The notes below the pieces were generated by a model, which saw nothing but the letters and a program-made list of their open reading frames with translations, was not told the origin of the DNA and did not search any database. A stretch of DNA of 42,820 nucleotides from Clostridiaceae bacterium. Lineage in GTDB: Bacteria > Bacillota_A > Clostridia > Clostridiales > Clostridiaceae. The translations under genes and the position numbers were made by a program. Below, piece by piece: positions 8,453 to 17,140 of the stretch (its first letter is position 1; the number at the start of each line of letters is the position of its first letter). The stretch covers positions 1 through 42,820 of the forward strand of contig JAQSXU010000031.1 in assembly GCA_029256485.1 (NCBI GenBank), in the 5' to 3' direction.

Positions 8453-9934
8453 ATGAACGAAAAAATATTTACAATCATAGCAGCTATATCAGTTTATAGT
8501 ATAGTAACTATAGTAGCTGATTTTAAGATTAAAAGCTTTATACCGGAAATATATTATAATATATTTATTGTTGGAGTTTATTTTTTTATAATCGTAGATA
8601 TTGGGGACGCCGATGGCCTTATCCCTCAAATATTTGATGCGTTTGTTTTTCTTTTAATTCCTGTTTCTATAGTTGGAACATATACAGTATTAAAAAAGAA
8701 AAGAATTTATTATTTTAAAGGCATAGACAAAAAATTCGTCAAGAAAAACAATGAAGCAATTTTACAGATTATTGAAGATTACAAAAATAACTTAAATATA
8801 GATAATGAATCATCAATATCTCTTGATAACACCAGAATAATATTTCATAAATTAAATCAATCTCAAATAGAAGGATGTTTACAACTGATCGGAAATTATA
8901 TAAATGAGAACCGGGAAAAACTAACAGCAAAAGGCTACTTGATTTACTATGCTAAGACTGTTGGTATTCCTGCAATAATTACATTAGCAGCAATAGTTGT
9001 AGTTATTAAATTTATGAATTATCGCCCTCCTATTGAAGTCTCAGAAAAAATTAATATTAAAAATGAATATTTGGTTGGCAATACAGAATCCAATATTAAT
9101 AATTACGGTATGGTGGCTGAAGCAGAAGATTTTATCTATTATGCAATGGAAGGCAAAATATACAGAACAGATATAAATCTTGAAAATGATATGGTTATTT
9201 TTGACGAACTTGAAAATTTAGGCAAGGATACCATTAATGTTGTTGAAGATTGGATATTTTTCAGGCAGGGTAAGGAAATAAACAGAATTAAGACAGATGG
9301 AACTAATAATGAAATACTTTTTATAGGTTACTCTTTGCAGATGCAGGTTGTAGGAAATGGGATTTATTTCATAAGTATTGAAGATGACAGTAAAATATGC
9401 AGGATAGATGTAAATGGTCAGAATAAGCAGCTGTTGAGTGATAAAGACATTGAAGATATGGCTGTCTATAAGGGAAAGATATACTACAGCTATAACACAA
9501 AGGAAGATGGATTTTTGGAAGTGATGAATACAGATGGAACTGACAGGCAATTTTTATCTAACATCAGAACAAGGAATATGATTGTTGATGAAGAATATAT
9601 TTATTATTTGGACGATGTTGAAGAAATATTATATCGAATGAGTTTAAAAGATAAAACAATTGAACAACTGTCAAAAGAGCAAATACTCAAATTCATAAAA
9701 GATGATAATCATATATTCTACACATTAAAAAACGTGGATAATGAGGATTGGAAATTTAATGGCTTGTATAAAATGAATGCTGATGGCAGCAATGTTACAG
9801 CTCTTGACAGCGAAATTTATTTAGATGAAGTGGGTATGGCTGTAACTAAAGACTATGTTTTTTATGTTTTTACAAATGGAAAAAATCATCCTGAATTAAA
9901 AATTATTAATAAGGATGGAGTTAGATTAAAGTGA
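8453..9934 (+). CDS. Membrane protein with C-terminal DUF5050-like beta-propeller
   Basis: 493 residues, with ATG after TAGGGGGAAT. Residues 1-190 are a membrane domain: helices at about 5-25, 37-50 and 60-82, a cytoplasmic part with YYFKGIDKKFVKKN (about 86-99), then a helix at 173-190. This domain is clearly paralogous to the whole 191-aa protein at 37629 (shared FKGIDKK and IGNY.xENR..xTA..Y.IYY). Residues 215-493 repeat a pattern of roughly 40 residues such as DWIFFRQGKEINRIKTDGTN and GKIYYSYNTKEDGFLEVMNT, typical of DUF5050/YWTD-like propellers outside the cell. The role is probably ligand binding or envelope sensing, which is inferred. Confidence 0.75.
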   Translation: MNEKIFTIIAAISVYSIVTIVADFKIKSFIPEIYYNIFIVGVYFFIIVDIGDADGLIPQIFDAFVFLLIPVSIVGTYTVLKKKRIYYFKGIDKKFVKKNNEAILQIIEDYKNNLNIDNESSISLDNTRIIFHKLNQSQIEGCLQLIGNYINENREKLTAKGYLIYYAKTVGIPAIITLAAIVVVIKFMNYRPPIEVSEKINIKNEYLVGNTESNINNYGMVAEAEDFIYYAMEGKIYRTDINLENDMVIFDELENLGKDTINVVEDWIFFRQGKEINRIKTDGTNNEILFIGYSLQMQVVGNGIYFISIEDDSKICRIDVNGQNKQLLSDKDIEDMAVYKGKIYYSYNTKEDGFLEVMNTDGTDRQFLSNIRTRNMIVDEEYIYYLDDVEEILYRMSLKDKTIEQLSKEQILKFIKDDNHIFYTLKNVDNEDWKFNGLYKMNADGSNVTALDSEIYLDEVGMAVTKDYVFYVFTNGKNHPELKIINKDGVRLK

Positions 9935-9963
9935 CTTTGTAATCAATTTTACTGAATGGTATT

Positions 9964-10038
9964 TTGCACGCTGTGTAATTAAATGTATAAATAAAATACT
10001 CCTACAAAGACTAATAAAAAATTGTAAAGGAGTATTTT
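9964..10038 (+). promoter_or_regulatory. Promoter and SD-sequestering inverted repeat of the DUF2249 gene
   Basis: TTGCAC (9964-9969), a 16-bp spacer and TATAAA (9986-9991) form a promoter. AAAATACTCCT (9993-10003) and AGGAGTATTTT (10028-10038) are perfect 11-bp inverted arms with a 24-base loop. The right arm contains the Shine-Dalgarno AGGAG, four bases before the ATG. In RNA the stem would hide the SD. If transcription begins near 9998, as the promoter predicts, only part of the left arm is transcribed and the dyad may instead be an operator. Confidence 0.6.
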
Positions 10039-10041
10039 ATT

Positions 10042-10290
10042 ATGTCAGATTATAAAGGAAGAGTTGATATACGTGAGATAATGCCTCATCAGGATAAATA
10101 CCCAACTGTTCATGGGACGTTTGAGTCGTTAAAGGTTGGAGAAAAAATGGAATTATTAAATGACCATGATTTTAAACCAATTTTTACATACAAATTTCCT
10201 GAAGACTTTCCCGGTCAATATGAGTGGAGTTATTTAGAACAAGGACCAGAAGTGTGGAGAGTAGAAGTTATAAAAATAAAGAAAGTATAG
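10042..10290 (+). CDS. DUF2249 domain protein
   Basis: 82 residues covering one complete DUF2249 domain. The marks are VDIREIMPHQDKYPTVHGTF at the start, the LxNDHDFKPIxY segment (around residues 38-50) and EWSYLEQGPEVWRVEV near the end. The family occurs alone or next to hemerythrin-like and redox proteins in anaerobes, often linked to nitric oxide or metal stress, but its chemistry is not established. The AGGAG ribosome site is part of a perfect inverted repeat. It converges with the RibD-like gene, with one base between the stops. Confidence 0.85.
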   Translation: MSDYKGRVDIREIMPHQDKYPTVHGTFESLKVGEKMELLNDHDFKPIFTYKFPEDFPGQYEWSYLEQGPEVWRVEVIKIKKV

Positions 10291-10291
10291 C

Positions 10292-10819
10292 TTATTTTAT
10301 AACTTCATAGTGAAGTTCCACAAATTGGTTGAATCGATTGGTACTGGTTAATCTTAAAAGTGTTTGAAAATCATTTTGCCTAAATAAGGGAATGCCACTG
10401 CCCAATAAAACCGGAGCAAAAGTAACTACAATTTCATCTATCAATTTTTCTTTGATAAAATAAGAAATTAACTCACTGCCGCCCATAATCCAAATGTTTT
10501 TTCCGCTTTTGCATTTTAGTTCCCTGGTGAAAGAAGCTACATCTTTATTTACGAAGGATACATATTCAGTATCTTCTTTTGGTGTCCTTGAAAATATATA
10601 GCATTTCTTATCTTTATATGGAAAAACATCTTCATATGCCATAATCCAGTCATAAGTTGTTCTGCCCATTATGATTGTATCGATAGTATTATAAAATTCT
10701 GATATTCCGTTATCACCTTCACCCTCAACATTAAAGAGCCAATCCAGGTTATGATCTTTTGTTGCTATATACCCATCTATTGTTGAAGCAATAAACAATA
10801 CTAACTTACGTTGTTCCAT
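10292..10819 (-). CDS. RibD C-terminal / dihydrofolate reductase family protein, copy 2
   Basis: 175 residues, same length as the copy at 1941 and identical at 157 positions by my count. The NADPH-binding IWIMGGSEL and IIMGRTTYDW segments are conserved. Changes are mostly conservative (L14I, V118I, V127I), with a few that may matter (N120Y, I134F, R170H). AAGGAG lies upstream of the ATG, and the -10 sequence GGTATACTGTATATA resembles that of copy 1. Similarity stops close to the gene ends, so this is a gene-sized duplication or a separate acquisition. Confidence 0.9.
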   Translation of the reverse strand: MEQRKLVLFIASTIDGYIATKDHNLDWLFNVEGEGDNGISEFYNTIDTIIMGRTTYDWIMAYEDVFPYKDKKCYIFSRTPKEDTEYVSFVNKDVASFTRELKCKSGKNIWIMGGSELISYFIKEKLIDEIVVTFAPVLLGSGIPLFRQNDFQTLLRLTSTNRFNQFVELHYEVIK

Positions 10820-11101
10820 TATCTCACTCCTTTTTATTTTTGTCTTATATACAGTATACCATAAATTGTTTGCAACTATTTGTCAACAATTTATAATTTG
10901 ACTCGCAACATTAAAAATGCTAAAATACCTATGAAAATGAAAATTTTGGATTAAATTTAGTTTGGTTGCTAATTTAAATAATGAACTAATGCTGTACAGG
11001 AATAATCGCTTGGAAAACATTTGCATATACTTCATAAGAGTTGCTAGAAGGGGGAATAAAGAATAAACATTTTAAAGCTAAAAAAGTTTAATTTAATTGT
11101 T

Positions 11102-13093
11102 TTGTTTTTATTAATTATTATTGGTATTATAACGATATTTTTTTTATTCAACTTGAAGGGTGCTAAAGCTGAGGAAATTTTTCTTACGGCTGAAGAAAGA
11201 ACATGGCTGGATGAGCATAAAAATGAGATTAAAATTGGATATACAATAGATTATCCGCCGGTGGAATTCTTAAGTAATGGACAATATGCTGGTATTTCAG
11301 CAGATTATTTTAAACTTCTGGAACAGAAGCTAGGTATTAAAATTCAGATGGTACAGTTTGATAATTTTGATGAACTCATAAAACAAGTTCAAAAAAGAGA
11401 ATTGACCGGAATAACAGCTGCTACTAAAACACCTGAAAGAAGTAAGTACCTGGAGTTTACGGTACCCTACATAGACAACCCAAATGTTATAATTACTCGA
11501 AAAAACTTTTCCGAGAATTTGACATTTGAAAAGTTAACAAATGCAAGCATGGACATAGTAGTTATAGAAGGTTATGATATTATAGAATTTCTTAATGATA
11601 AGTACCCTAAGCTGGAATATAGAACTGTGAAATCTCCCAGCGATGGAATTAGAATGGTAGCCTTTGGCGAAGCTGATGCAATGATAATAGAAATAATGAG
11701 CGCAACCGAGACCATTGAAAGGGATAATATTTCAAATCTTATAGTAAATATAGAAACTCCTTATGAATCCAGCTTATCCATAGCAACTAGAAGTGATTGG
11801 CCCATATTAAGTCAGATTTTCAACAAAGGATTAGCTCAAATTACAGACCATGAGAAAAAGGTTATTGAACAAAAATGGATGTCCTTGCAAAAACAAAGTT
11901 TATTTGAGAACACATATTTTTGGATAGGTGTAGTGAGCTTTGTTTTGTTGTTAATAATTATTATAATTGTTATTTTAGTATGGAACTCAAGTCTGCAAGC
12001 TGCGGTAAAAGAAAAAACTCAGGCCATTGAAGAGTCTAAAAAAGAACTAATGTTTAAAACATATCATGATGAGCTCACAGGACTATATAACAGGGCGTAT
12101 ATGGCTGAAGTGCTAAAGCAGATAAAACAAGAAAATTCTTCACCATTTTCAATTATTGTTGCAGATTTAAATGCATTAAAAATTACAAATGATACATTTG
12201 GTCATGAAACCGGAGATCAGATGTTAATTAGGGTGTCTGAAATAATTAATGAAAACATCAACGAAAATCATGTTTCCTGCAGGATTGGAGGAGATGAAAT
12301 AGTTGTGCTTATGCCATCAACGGATGAACGAGATGCTAATGATATTGTTGGAAAAATTCAAAAAGCTGTCCTTGCTGCAAAAGAGGATCCCATTAAACCC
12401 CTTATAGCTCTGGGATGTGCAACAATTCATGATGATGTACATAATAGCTTTAGCAGCCTGTTTAAGTTGGCAGAAGACAGGATGTATGCTAATAAAATGG
12501 CTGAAAGCGATAAAAACTATGATATGATTATAAATTCTATAAAGAAAAACCTATATGAAAATAAAAATGAAAGCAAGGAACATTGTAAAAGACTAGTCGA
12601 CATGTGCAGACAAATGGGAGAAATTTTAAATTTAGAAAAGAATGATATAGAAAGTCTTGCCTTATTAGCAGAACTTCATGACATAGGAAAGGTTGGAATC
12701 GAAAAAGAACTTTTCCTTAAAGAAGGTGCGTTGACTACAGAGGAGTGGCAGAAAGTAAAAAGGCATCCAGAGCTTGGATTTAAGATAGTTAGTGCATCTA
12801 CGAAGCTTTCTTACATTGGTAAAGGTATTTTTGCCCATCATGAGCGCTGGGATGGAAGCGGGTACCCACAAGGTTTAAAAGGTGAGGAAATACCTTTTAT
12901 TGCAAGATTATTCTCCATAGTGGAAGCATATGATGTGATGACTCATGAAAGATCTTATAAACCAATTTTCACAAAAGAAATGGCTATACAGGAGCTAAGA
13001 GATAATTCAGGTTCTCAATTTGATCCAAGTCTTGTGAAGATATTTGTAAATCACATCAACAATACAAATCTTGCCTCACCCCCATCCCCTTGA
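11102..13093 (+). CDS. SBP3-type sensor with GGDEF and HD-GYP domains
   Basis: 663 residues from TTG 11102, but the frame is open to 11060. A strong AGGGGG lies eight bases before ATA 11063, with ATT at 11069, so translation may begin there and add the missing basic residues of the signal anchor. Domains: N-terminal anchor; extracellular family-3 solute-binding domain (about 25-262); transmembrane helix 272-294; GGDEF domain (DELTGLYNR at 323, active motif GGDEI at 396-400, no RxxD inhibitory site seen); HD-GYP domain (HDIGK at 526, HHERWDGSGYP at 579-589). Both c-di-GMP synthesis and breakdown motifs look intact. The C-terminus (LASPPSP) runs into a REP-like repeat. Confidence 0.88.
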   Translation: MFLLIIIGIITIFFLFNLKGAKAEEIFLTAEERTWLDEHKNEIKIGYTIDYPPVEFLSNGQYAGISADYFKLLEQKLGIKIQMVQFDNFDELIKQVQKRELTGITAATKTPERSKYLEFTVPYIDNPNVIITRKNFSENLTFEKLTNASMDIVVIEGYDIIEFLNDKYPKLEYRTVKSPSDGIRMVAFGEADAMIIEIMSATETIERDNISNLIVNIETPYESSLSIATRSDWPILSQIFNKGLAQITDHEKKVIEQKWMSLQKQSLFENTYFWIGVVSFVLLLIIIIIVILVWNSSLQAAVKEKTQAIEESKKELMFKTYHDELTGLYNRAYMAEVLKQIKQENSSPFSIIVADLNALKITNDTFGHETGDQMLIRVSEIINENINENHVSCRIGGDEIVVLMPSTDERDANDIVGKIQKAVLAAKEDPIKPLIALGCATIHDDVHNSFSSLFKLAEDRMYANKMAESDKNYDMIINSIKKNLYENKNESKEHCKRLVDMCRQMGEILNLEKNDIESLALLAELHDIGKVGIEKELFLKEGALTTEEWQKVKRHPELGFKIVSASTKLSYIGKGIFAHHERWDGSGYPQGLKGEEIPFIARLFSIVEAYDVMTHERSYKPIFTKEMAIQELRDNSGSQFDPSLVKIFVNHINNTNLASPPSP

Positions 13094-13111
13094 CACCAGT
13101 TATTTTGTCAT
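13076..13111. repeat. REP-like element, copy 3 (inverted)
   Basis: The minus strand reads TGTCAAGGGGATGGGGGTGA, a variant of the GTGACAAGGGGACGG element at 6007 and 8406. It overlaps the last codons and stop of the GGDEF/HD-GYP gene. Confidence 0.45.
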
Positions 13112-13142
13112 CCTGTCTTCAGGAAAAGTTGCTTGATTACCA

Positions 13143-13234
13143 TATAAAGAAGTACATGAACCATGAAGAAGTAAGCAATATGTAATTAACTAATTGAAAA
13201 ATGGCACTGACTGCAACAGGTTGGTGCCATTTTG
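13143..13234 (+). repeat. Dispersed repeat R3 copy a, ending in a terminator hairpin
   Basis: Matches 17141-17233 (TATAAAGAA, CCATGAAGAAGT, AGCAATATG.AATTAAC, GGCACTGACTGCAA.AGGTT). The 3' end is a hairpin, AAAATGGCAC paired with GTGCCATTTT (about 13198-13233), which could terminate the GGDEF/HD-GYP gene. The upstream part reads KYMNHEEVSNM then stop in one frame and may be the tail of a lost gene. Confidence 0.65.
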
Positions 13235-13316
13235 CTTTTAATAATTCTGCGCGTTTTAGGGGGATTGTGTAAAAACCAAATATCATTAATTTAAATTTTA
13301 TTATAGCAAAGAGATT

Positions 13317-14210
13317 TTAAATTAATGAACTTAAATTTTCTTCTAAAAATTTCTTTAAAATATTATTAAAATAATTAAGTGCTTCTGCCTTAAGAGGTAT
13401 AGGATTTTTATTGGTAATTTGATAGCAGACACGTTCTGGTGGAGGATCTGATATTTCAGAGATTACAATATCACCATTATTATGCAATTTTTTTGCTACT
13501 GAAATTGGAACAATTGACCAGAAGTCAGGTAGATCCATAAATGAGCTTAACAATGATACCGTGTCTACTGTTGAAAATTTTGCTGATTTATTTTTCCAAA
13601 GGTTGTCATGCCATGTTTGAAACTTTGGACCGTGGTACATAAATATTTCCTTGTCAGGATCTAAATCAGTAGGATAAACTGTTTCAGGAAAATTAGAATT
13701 ACATGAAGAAATCAAAACCATTCTTTCGCTGAACAAAGGAGTACAGGTAATGTTTTTGTAAGGAAGTTCCCATAGTACAAAACCAACATCTATTTCAAAG
13801 TTCTCAAGCATTTTATATATTGTAACTGTCCAATGAGTACTAACCTTAACAACCATGCTTGTATCGCTCTTTAAAATTTTTCTATATAACTTATAAAATA
13901 TATTTGTGTTTAAACTATCAACACCACCTATATTAAGTTCATAAAATGTATTTTGGGTTTTCCATATCTCAGTATGCTTATAAAGTGATTTCCATCTTTC
14001 TGCAATAGTGATAAATTCCTCGCCTCTATTAGTTAATGTTATAAATCCTTTGCCTTGTTCACGGTGCACAAGCTCGCAGCCTATTTCGTCCTCAAGAGAT
14101 TTTAAGCGATAGCTGATGGTTGACTGGGTCAAAAAAAGCATTTCAGCTGTTTTTGAAAGGCTTCTTGTTTCAACAATTACCAAAAATGTTTCAATATTAG
14201 TATAATCCAT
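13317..14210 (-). CDS. LysR-family transcriptional regulator
   Basis: 297 residues, the usual family length. The N-terminal winged helix-turn-helix is clear (MDYTNIETFLVIVETRSLSK, then AEMLFLTQSTISYRLKSLEDEIG to about residue 60). Residues 90-295 are the effector-binding domain. The gene is divergent from the DAACS transporter, with a 149-bp shared control region that contains an inverted repeat overlapping the transporter promoter. By position it probably regulates the transporter and the class V aminotransferase behind it in response to their substrate. Confidence 0.92.
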   Translation of the reverse strand: MDYTNIETFLVIVETRSLSKTAEMLFLTQSTISYRLKSLEDEIGCELVHREQGKGFITLTNRGEEFITIAERWKSLYKHTEIWKTQNTFYELNIGGVDSLNTNIFYKLYRKILKSDTSMVVKVSTHWTVTIYKMLENFEIDVGFVLWELPYKNITCTPLFSERMVLISSCNSNFPETVYPTDLDPDKEIFMYHGPKFQTWHDNLWKNKSAKFSTVDTVSLLSSFMDLPDFWSIVPISVAKKLHNNGDIVISEISDPPPERVCYQITNKNPIPLKAEALNYFNNILKKFLEENLSSLI

Positions 14211-14238
14211 AGGTAATCTCCAAAATTAAATATCGAAT

Positions 14239-14297
14239 TTTTAAATATTATACATCAAACTTTTCAGTTTTACAAATATTTAAAATAATATTATAAT
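14239..14297 (+). promoter_or_regulatory. DAACS transporter promoter with candidate LysR site
   Basis: TTTACA (14269-14274) and TATAAT (14292-14297) are 17 bp apart, a near-consensus promoter. TTTTAAATATT (14239-14249) and AATATTTAAAA (14275-14285) are perfect 11-bp inverted arms 25 bp apart, and the right arm sits in the promoter spacer. This geometry suits LysR repression or activation; binding is inferred. Confidence 0.6.
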
Positions 14298-14359
14298 AGG
14301 GAAAACGAAAACATTACATTGAAGTAAAAAAATTTAATAATAATTAAAGGAGCTTGTGT

Positions 14360-15601
14360 ATGGAAAAATTTAAAAAATTATCATTAGGTAAACAAATTTT
14401 AATCGGAATTGTAGTTGGTTTGGCAATTGGATTTATTTCACCAAAAGCAGCAGAAGTGATATCACCATTAGGGGATGTTTTTCTTAGGTTATTAAAAATG
14501 CTCATTGTTCCACTGGTATTTTTCAGTATTACCAGTGGAGTTTGTAAAATGGGAGATGTAAAGCAGCTTCGTACTGTCGGGCTGAGATTTGTTTTATACA
14601 TTGTCATAACATCAGGTATAGCCGCAGCCATTGGGATTTTAGCAGGGTTTATTTTCCGTCCTGGTACAGGTACAACAGAGTTTTTGAACGCAGAAGCCGT
14701 AGTTGAAAGTGTATCTTATAATTTTATTGATAACGTTGTTTCATGGGTGCCGGATAATGTTGTACAAGCAATGGCTAATGCAAACATGCTTCAAATCATT
14801 TTCTTTGCGATTTTTCTTGGAGTAGCTTTATTGTCACTTGGTGAAAAGGTAAAACCTTTAATTTCTCTATTCGATCAAGGCAGTGATGTAATGCTGAAAA
14901 TTACTGAATTTGTAATGGCGTTTTCTCCAATAGGTATTGCTTCCTTAATGGCAACTATGGTGACAAAAATAAGCGGGGCTACTATGAAAGAAGTGATTGG
15001 CTTAATTATAATTGATAACATAAGTGCATTAGTATTATTATTTGTCGCTTATCCATTATTGATTAAATTGTTTGCCAAAATAAGTCCTTTTGTATTTATG
15101 AAAAAGATTACTGCACCAATGCTGGTTGCAATATCTACTACATCTTCAGCGGCTACGCTTCCTGTATCTATACGTACTGCTGATGAAAAATTGGGAATTC
15201 CTGAAAATATTTACGGATTTACACTTCCGCTTGGCAATACATGCGGTATGAATGGATTTGCACTTTTTATAGGATTATGCTGTATCTTTGCTTCTAATTT
15301 ATATGGGTTTGATATTACATTTGGTAGGATATTTCAATTTGTTTTTCTTGGTATAATCTTGTCCATTGGAGCTGCTGGTGTAAAGGGTGCAGGTATTGTA
15401 ATGTCAACAGTTTTAATGGAGGCATTAGGAATGCCTTTATCATTGATTCCTATATTGGCAGCTATATGGCCTGCTATTGATCCGGCTCATACATTACTAA
15501 ATAATGTTAGTGATATAGTTGGAACCACAATTATATCAAGACAATTAGGAGTGATGGATATGGAAGTGTATAATAAAGAGTCGATTAAAAGTGCTCAATG
15601 A
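14360..15601 (+). CDS. Dicarboxylate/amino acid:cation symporter (DAACS) family transporter
   Basis: 413 residues from ATG 14360, seven bases after AAAGGAG (TTG at 14354 is too close to it). The sequence has the typical helices and the serine-rich HP1 motif STTSSAATLPVSI (about 259-271), PLGNTCGMNG (290-299) in place of the usual NMDGT motif, and DPAHTLLNNVSD (374-385). In glutamate/aspartate members the last motif has Arg where this protein has His377, a residue that binds the substrate side-chain carboxylate. Uptake of a neutral or sulfur amino acid is therefore more likely than glutamate. It lies 54 bp upstream of the aminotransferase and is divergent from LysR. Confidence 0.9.
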   Translation: MEKFKKLSLGKQILIGIVVGLAIGFISPKAAEVISPLGDVFLRLLKMLIVPLVFFSITSGVCKMGDVKQLRTVGLRFVLYIVITSGIAAAIGILAGFIFRPGTGTTEFLNAEAVVESVSYNFIDNVVSWVPDNVVQAMANANMLQIIFFAIFLGVALLSLGEKVKPLISLFDQGSDVMLKITEFVMAFSPIGIASLMATMVTKISGATMKEVIGLIIIDNISALVLLFVAYPLLIKLFAKISPFVFMKKITAPMLVAISTTSSAATLPVSIRTADEKLGIPENIYGFTLPLGNTCGMNGFALFIGLCCIFASNLYGFDITFGRIFQFVFLGIILSIGAAGVKGAGIVMSTVLMEALGMPLSLIPILAAIWPAIDPAHTLLNNVSDIVGTTIISRQLGVMDMEVYNKESIKSAQ

Positions 15602-15655
15602 TCAAGTATTATTAAGCATAAAATATAAATTTTAATTATAGTTTGGAGGCATAAG

Positions 15656-16942
15656 ATGAATGACAAAATTAATCAGGGAGAGCTATTTGATGAACAGCTT
15701 TCTGAAGAAATTAAAGGATTATTTTACCATGTGGATGAAGACCCTATTTTAAATAAAAGAAGGATATTTTTCGATAATGCAGGTGGTTCATTAAGACTTA
15801 AAAAGGCAAATGATATGTTTAAAAAAATGGATGAACTGCCGGATTGCCCTGAACATTCTAACTACACAGCTAAATGGCTGATGGAGGTTCAGGAAAAGGC
15901 AAGTGAAGATATTAGAACAATATTTAATGCAAAGTCAGGAAGCATTGTTACATCATTGACAGCTTCAATGGCTATATTTGAAATGAATCGGGCAATTATA
16001 GAAAATGTGCCAGGCAGCAATGTTGTAACCACTGCCTTAGAGCATCCTTCCGCATATGATTCAGTAGTTAGTTATGCTGAGAAAATGGGAAAAGAAGTGA
16101 GAGTTGCAAAAACAAATCCTGTAACAGGAGGGGTTGATGTTGAAGAAATTACAAAACTTGTTGATAAAGATACTTGCTTGTTAAGCTTCATATATGCTTC
16201 TAATATCTCCGGAGCTGTTCTTGATGTAGAATCAATTATAAGAGAATGCAGAAAAATTAAACCTGACCTTTATATAGTTGTAGATTCTGTTCAACACACA
16301 CCTCACGGAGTTCTAGATTTGGAAAAAACTCCGGTTGATGGAATAAACTTTGCACCTTATAAATTTTTCGGTGCAAGGGGCTTTGGAGTAGGATTTATGT
16401 CCGAAAGAGCTGCAAAATTGCAACATAATAAGCTGATTGCAAAATCGGTTGATGAGTGGGAGTTAGGAAGTCCAGTACCATCTCAATTTGCATCAATTTC
16501 AGAAATAGTTAATTATGTTTGCTGGATAGGGTCAAAATTTATTAATTCAAATGACAGACGAGAATTATATGTCGAAGGTATGAACAGAATAAATCTTCAT
16601 GAAAGAGCATTGATGTATAGAATGTTAATAGGTTCTGATAAAGTCGAAGGACTTAGGAACATAAAGGGTGTTAAGGTATATTTAGATTATGAAGATCTTT
16701 CCACAAGAGATTTTATAATGGCTCTAGGTTTTGATAATATCGGATGTGTCGAGGCAGTTACAGAATATGAAAAAAGAGGAGTCATAACATTTGAAAGGGT
16801 TGCTTCAAGTTTATATTCCTCAAGAATGCTTAATTCTTTTGACATAGAAGGAGTAGTAAGAGTATCTCCGCTTCATTGCCATGATGTTAATGATATTGAT
16901 GAATTCTTAAAAATCACAAAGGAGATTTCTCTATTGAAATAA
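15656..16942 (+). CDS. Class V aminotransferase (cysteine desulfurase-like PLP enzyme)
   Basis: 428 residues, with ATG after TTTGGAGGC. The fold is that of the SufS/NifS/selenocysteine lyase group: FFDNAGGS near residue 38, ALEHPSAYDS (127-136), VVDSVQHTPHG (208-218) with the PLP-binding Asp210, and the Schiff-base lysine Lys236 in APYKFFGARG. No SufS-type active-site cysteine loop is obvious near the end, so desulfurase activity is not certain; another beta-elimination or transamination on an imported amino acid is possible. It is probably co-transcribed with the DAACS transporter. Confidence 0.85.
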   Translation: MNDKINQGELFDEQLSEEIKGLFYHVDEDPILNKRRIFFDNAGGSLRLKKANDMFKKMDELPDCPEHSNYTAKWLMEVQEKASEDIRTIFNAKSGSIVTSLTASMAIFEMNRAIIENVPGSNVVTTALEHPSAYDSVVSYAEKMGKEVRVAKTNPVTGGVDVEEITKLVDKDTCLLSFIYASNISGAVLDVESIIRECRKIKPDLYIVVDSVQHTPHGVLDLEKTPVDGINFAPYKFFGARGFGVGFMSERAAKLQHNKLIAKSVDEWELGSPVPSQFASISEIVNYVCWIGSKFINSNDRRELYVEGMNRINLHERALMYRMLIGSDKVEGLRNIKGVKVYLDYEDLSTRDFIMALGFDNIGCVEAVTEYEKRGVITFERVASSLYSSRMLNSFDIEGVVRVSPLHCHDVNDIDEFLKITKEISLLK

Positions 16943-17140
16943 ATAGTGGTCAGGAAGCATTTCTTTTATACCATTACTATCTGTATTTATTGTAAAAGGT
17001 ATGTTCAAACAACATCGGTATCTCCTGTTCCTTCACTGCAATGAGGTTGAAGACTAAGTAATGAGCTAAGAATAAAAAATAGTATAAAACATATAGTATT
17101 AATACTCCAAGGCTTAGTGATGTAAAGCTACTCTTTAAAA

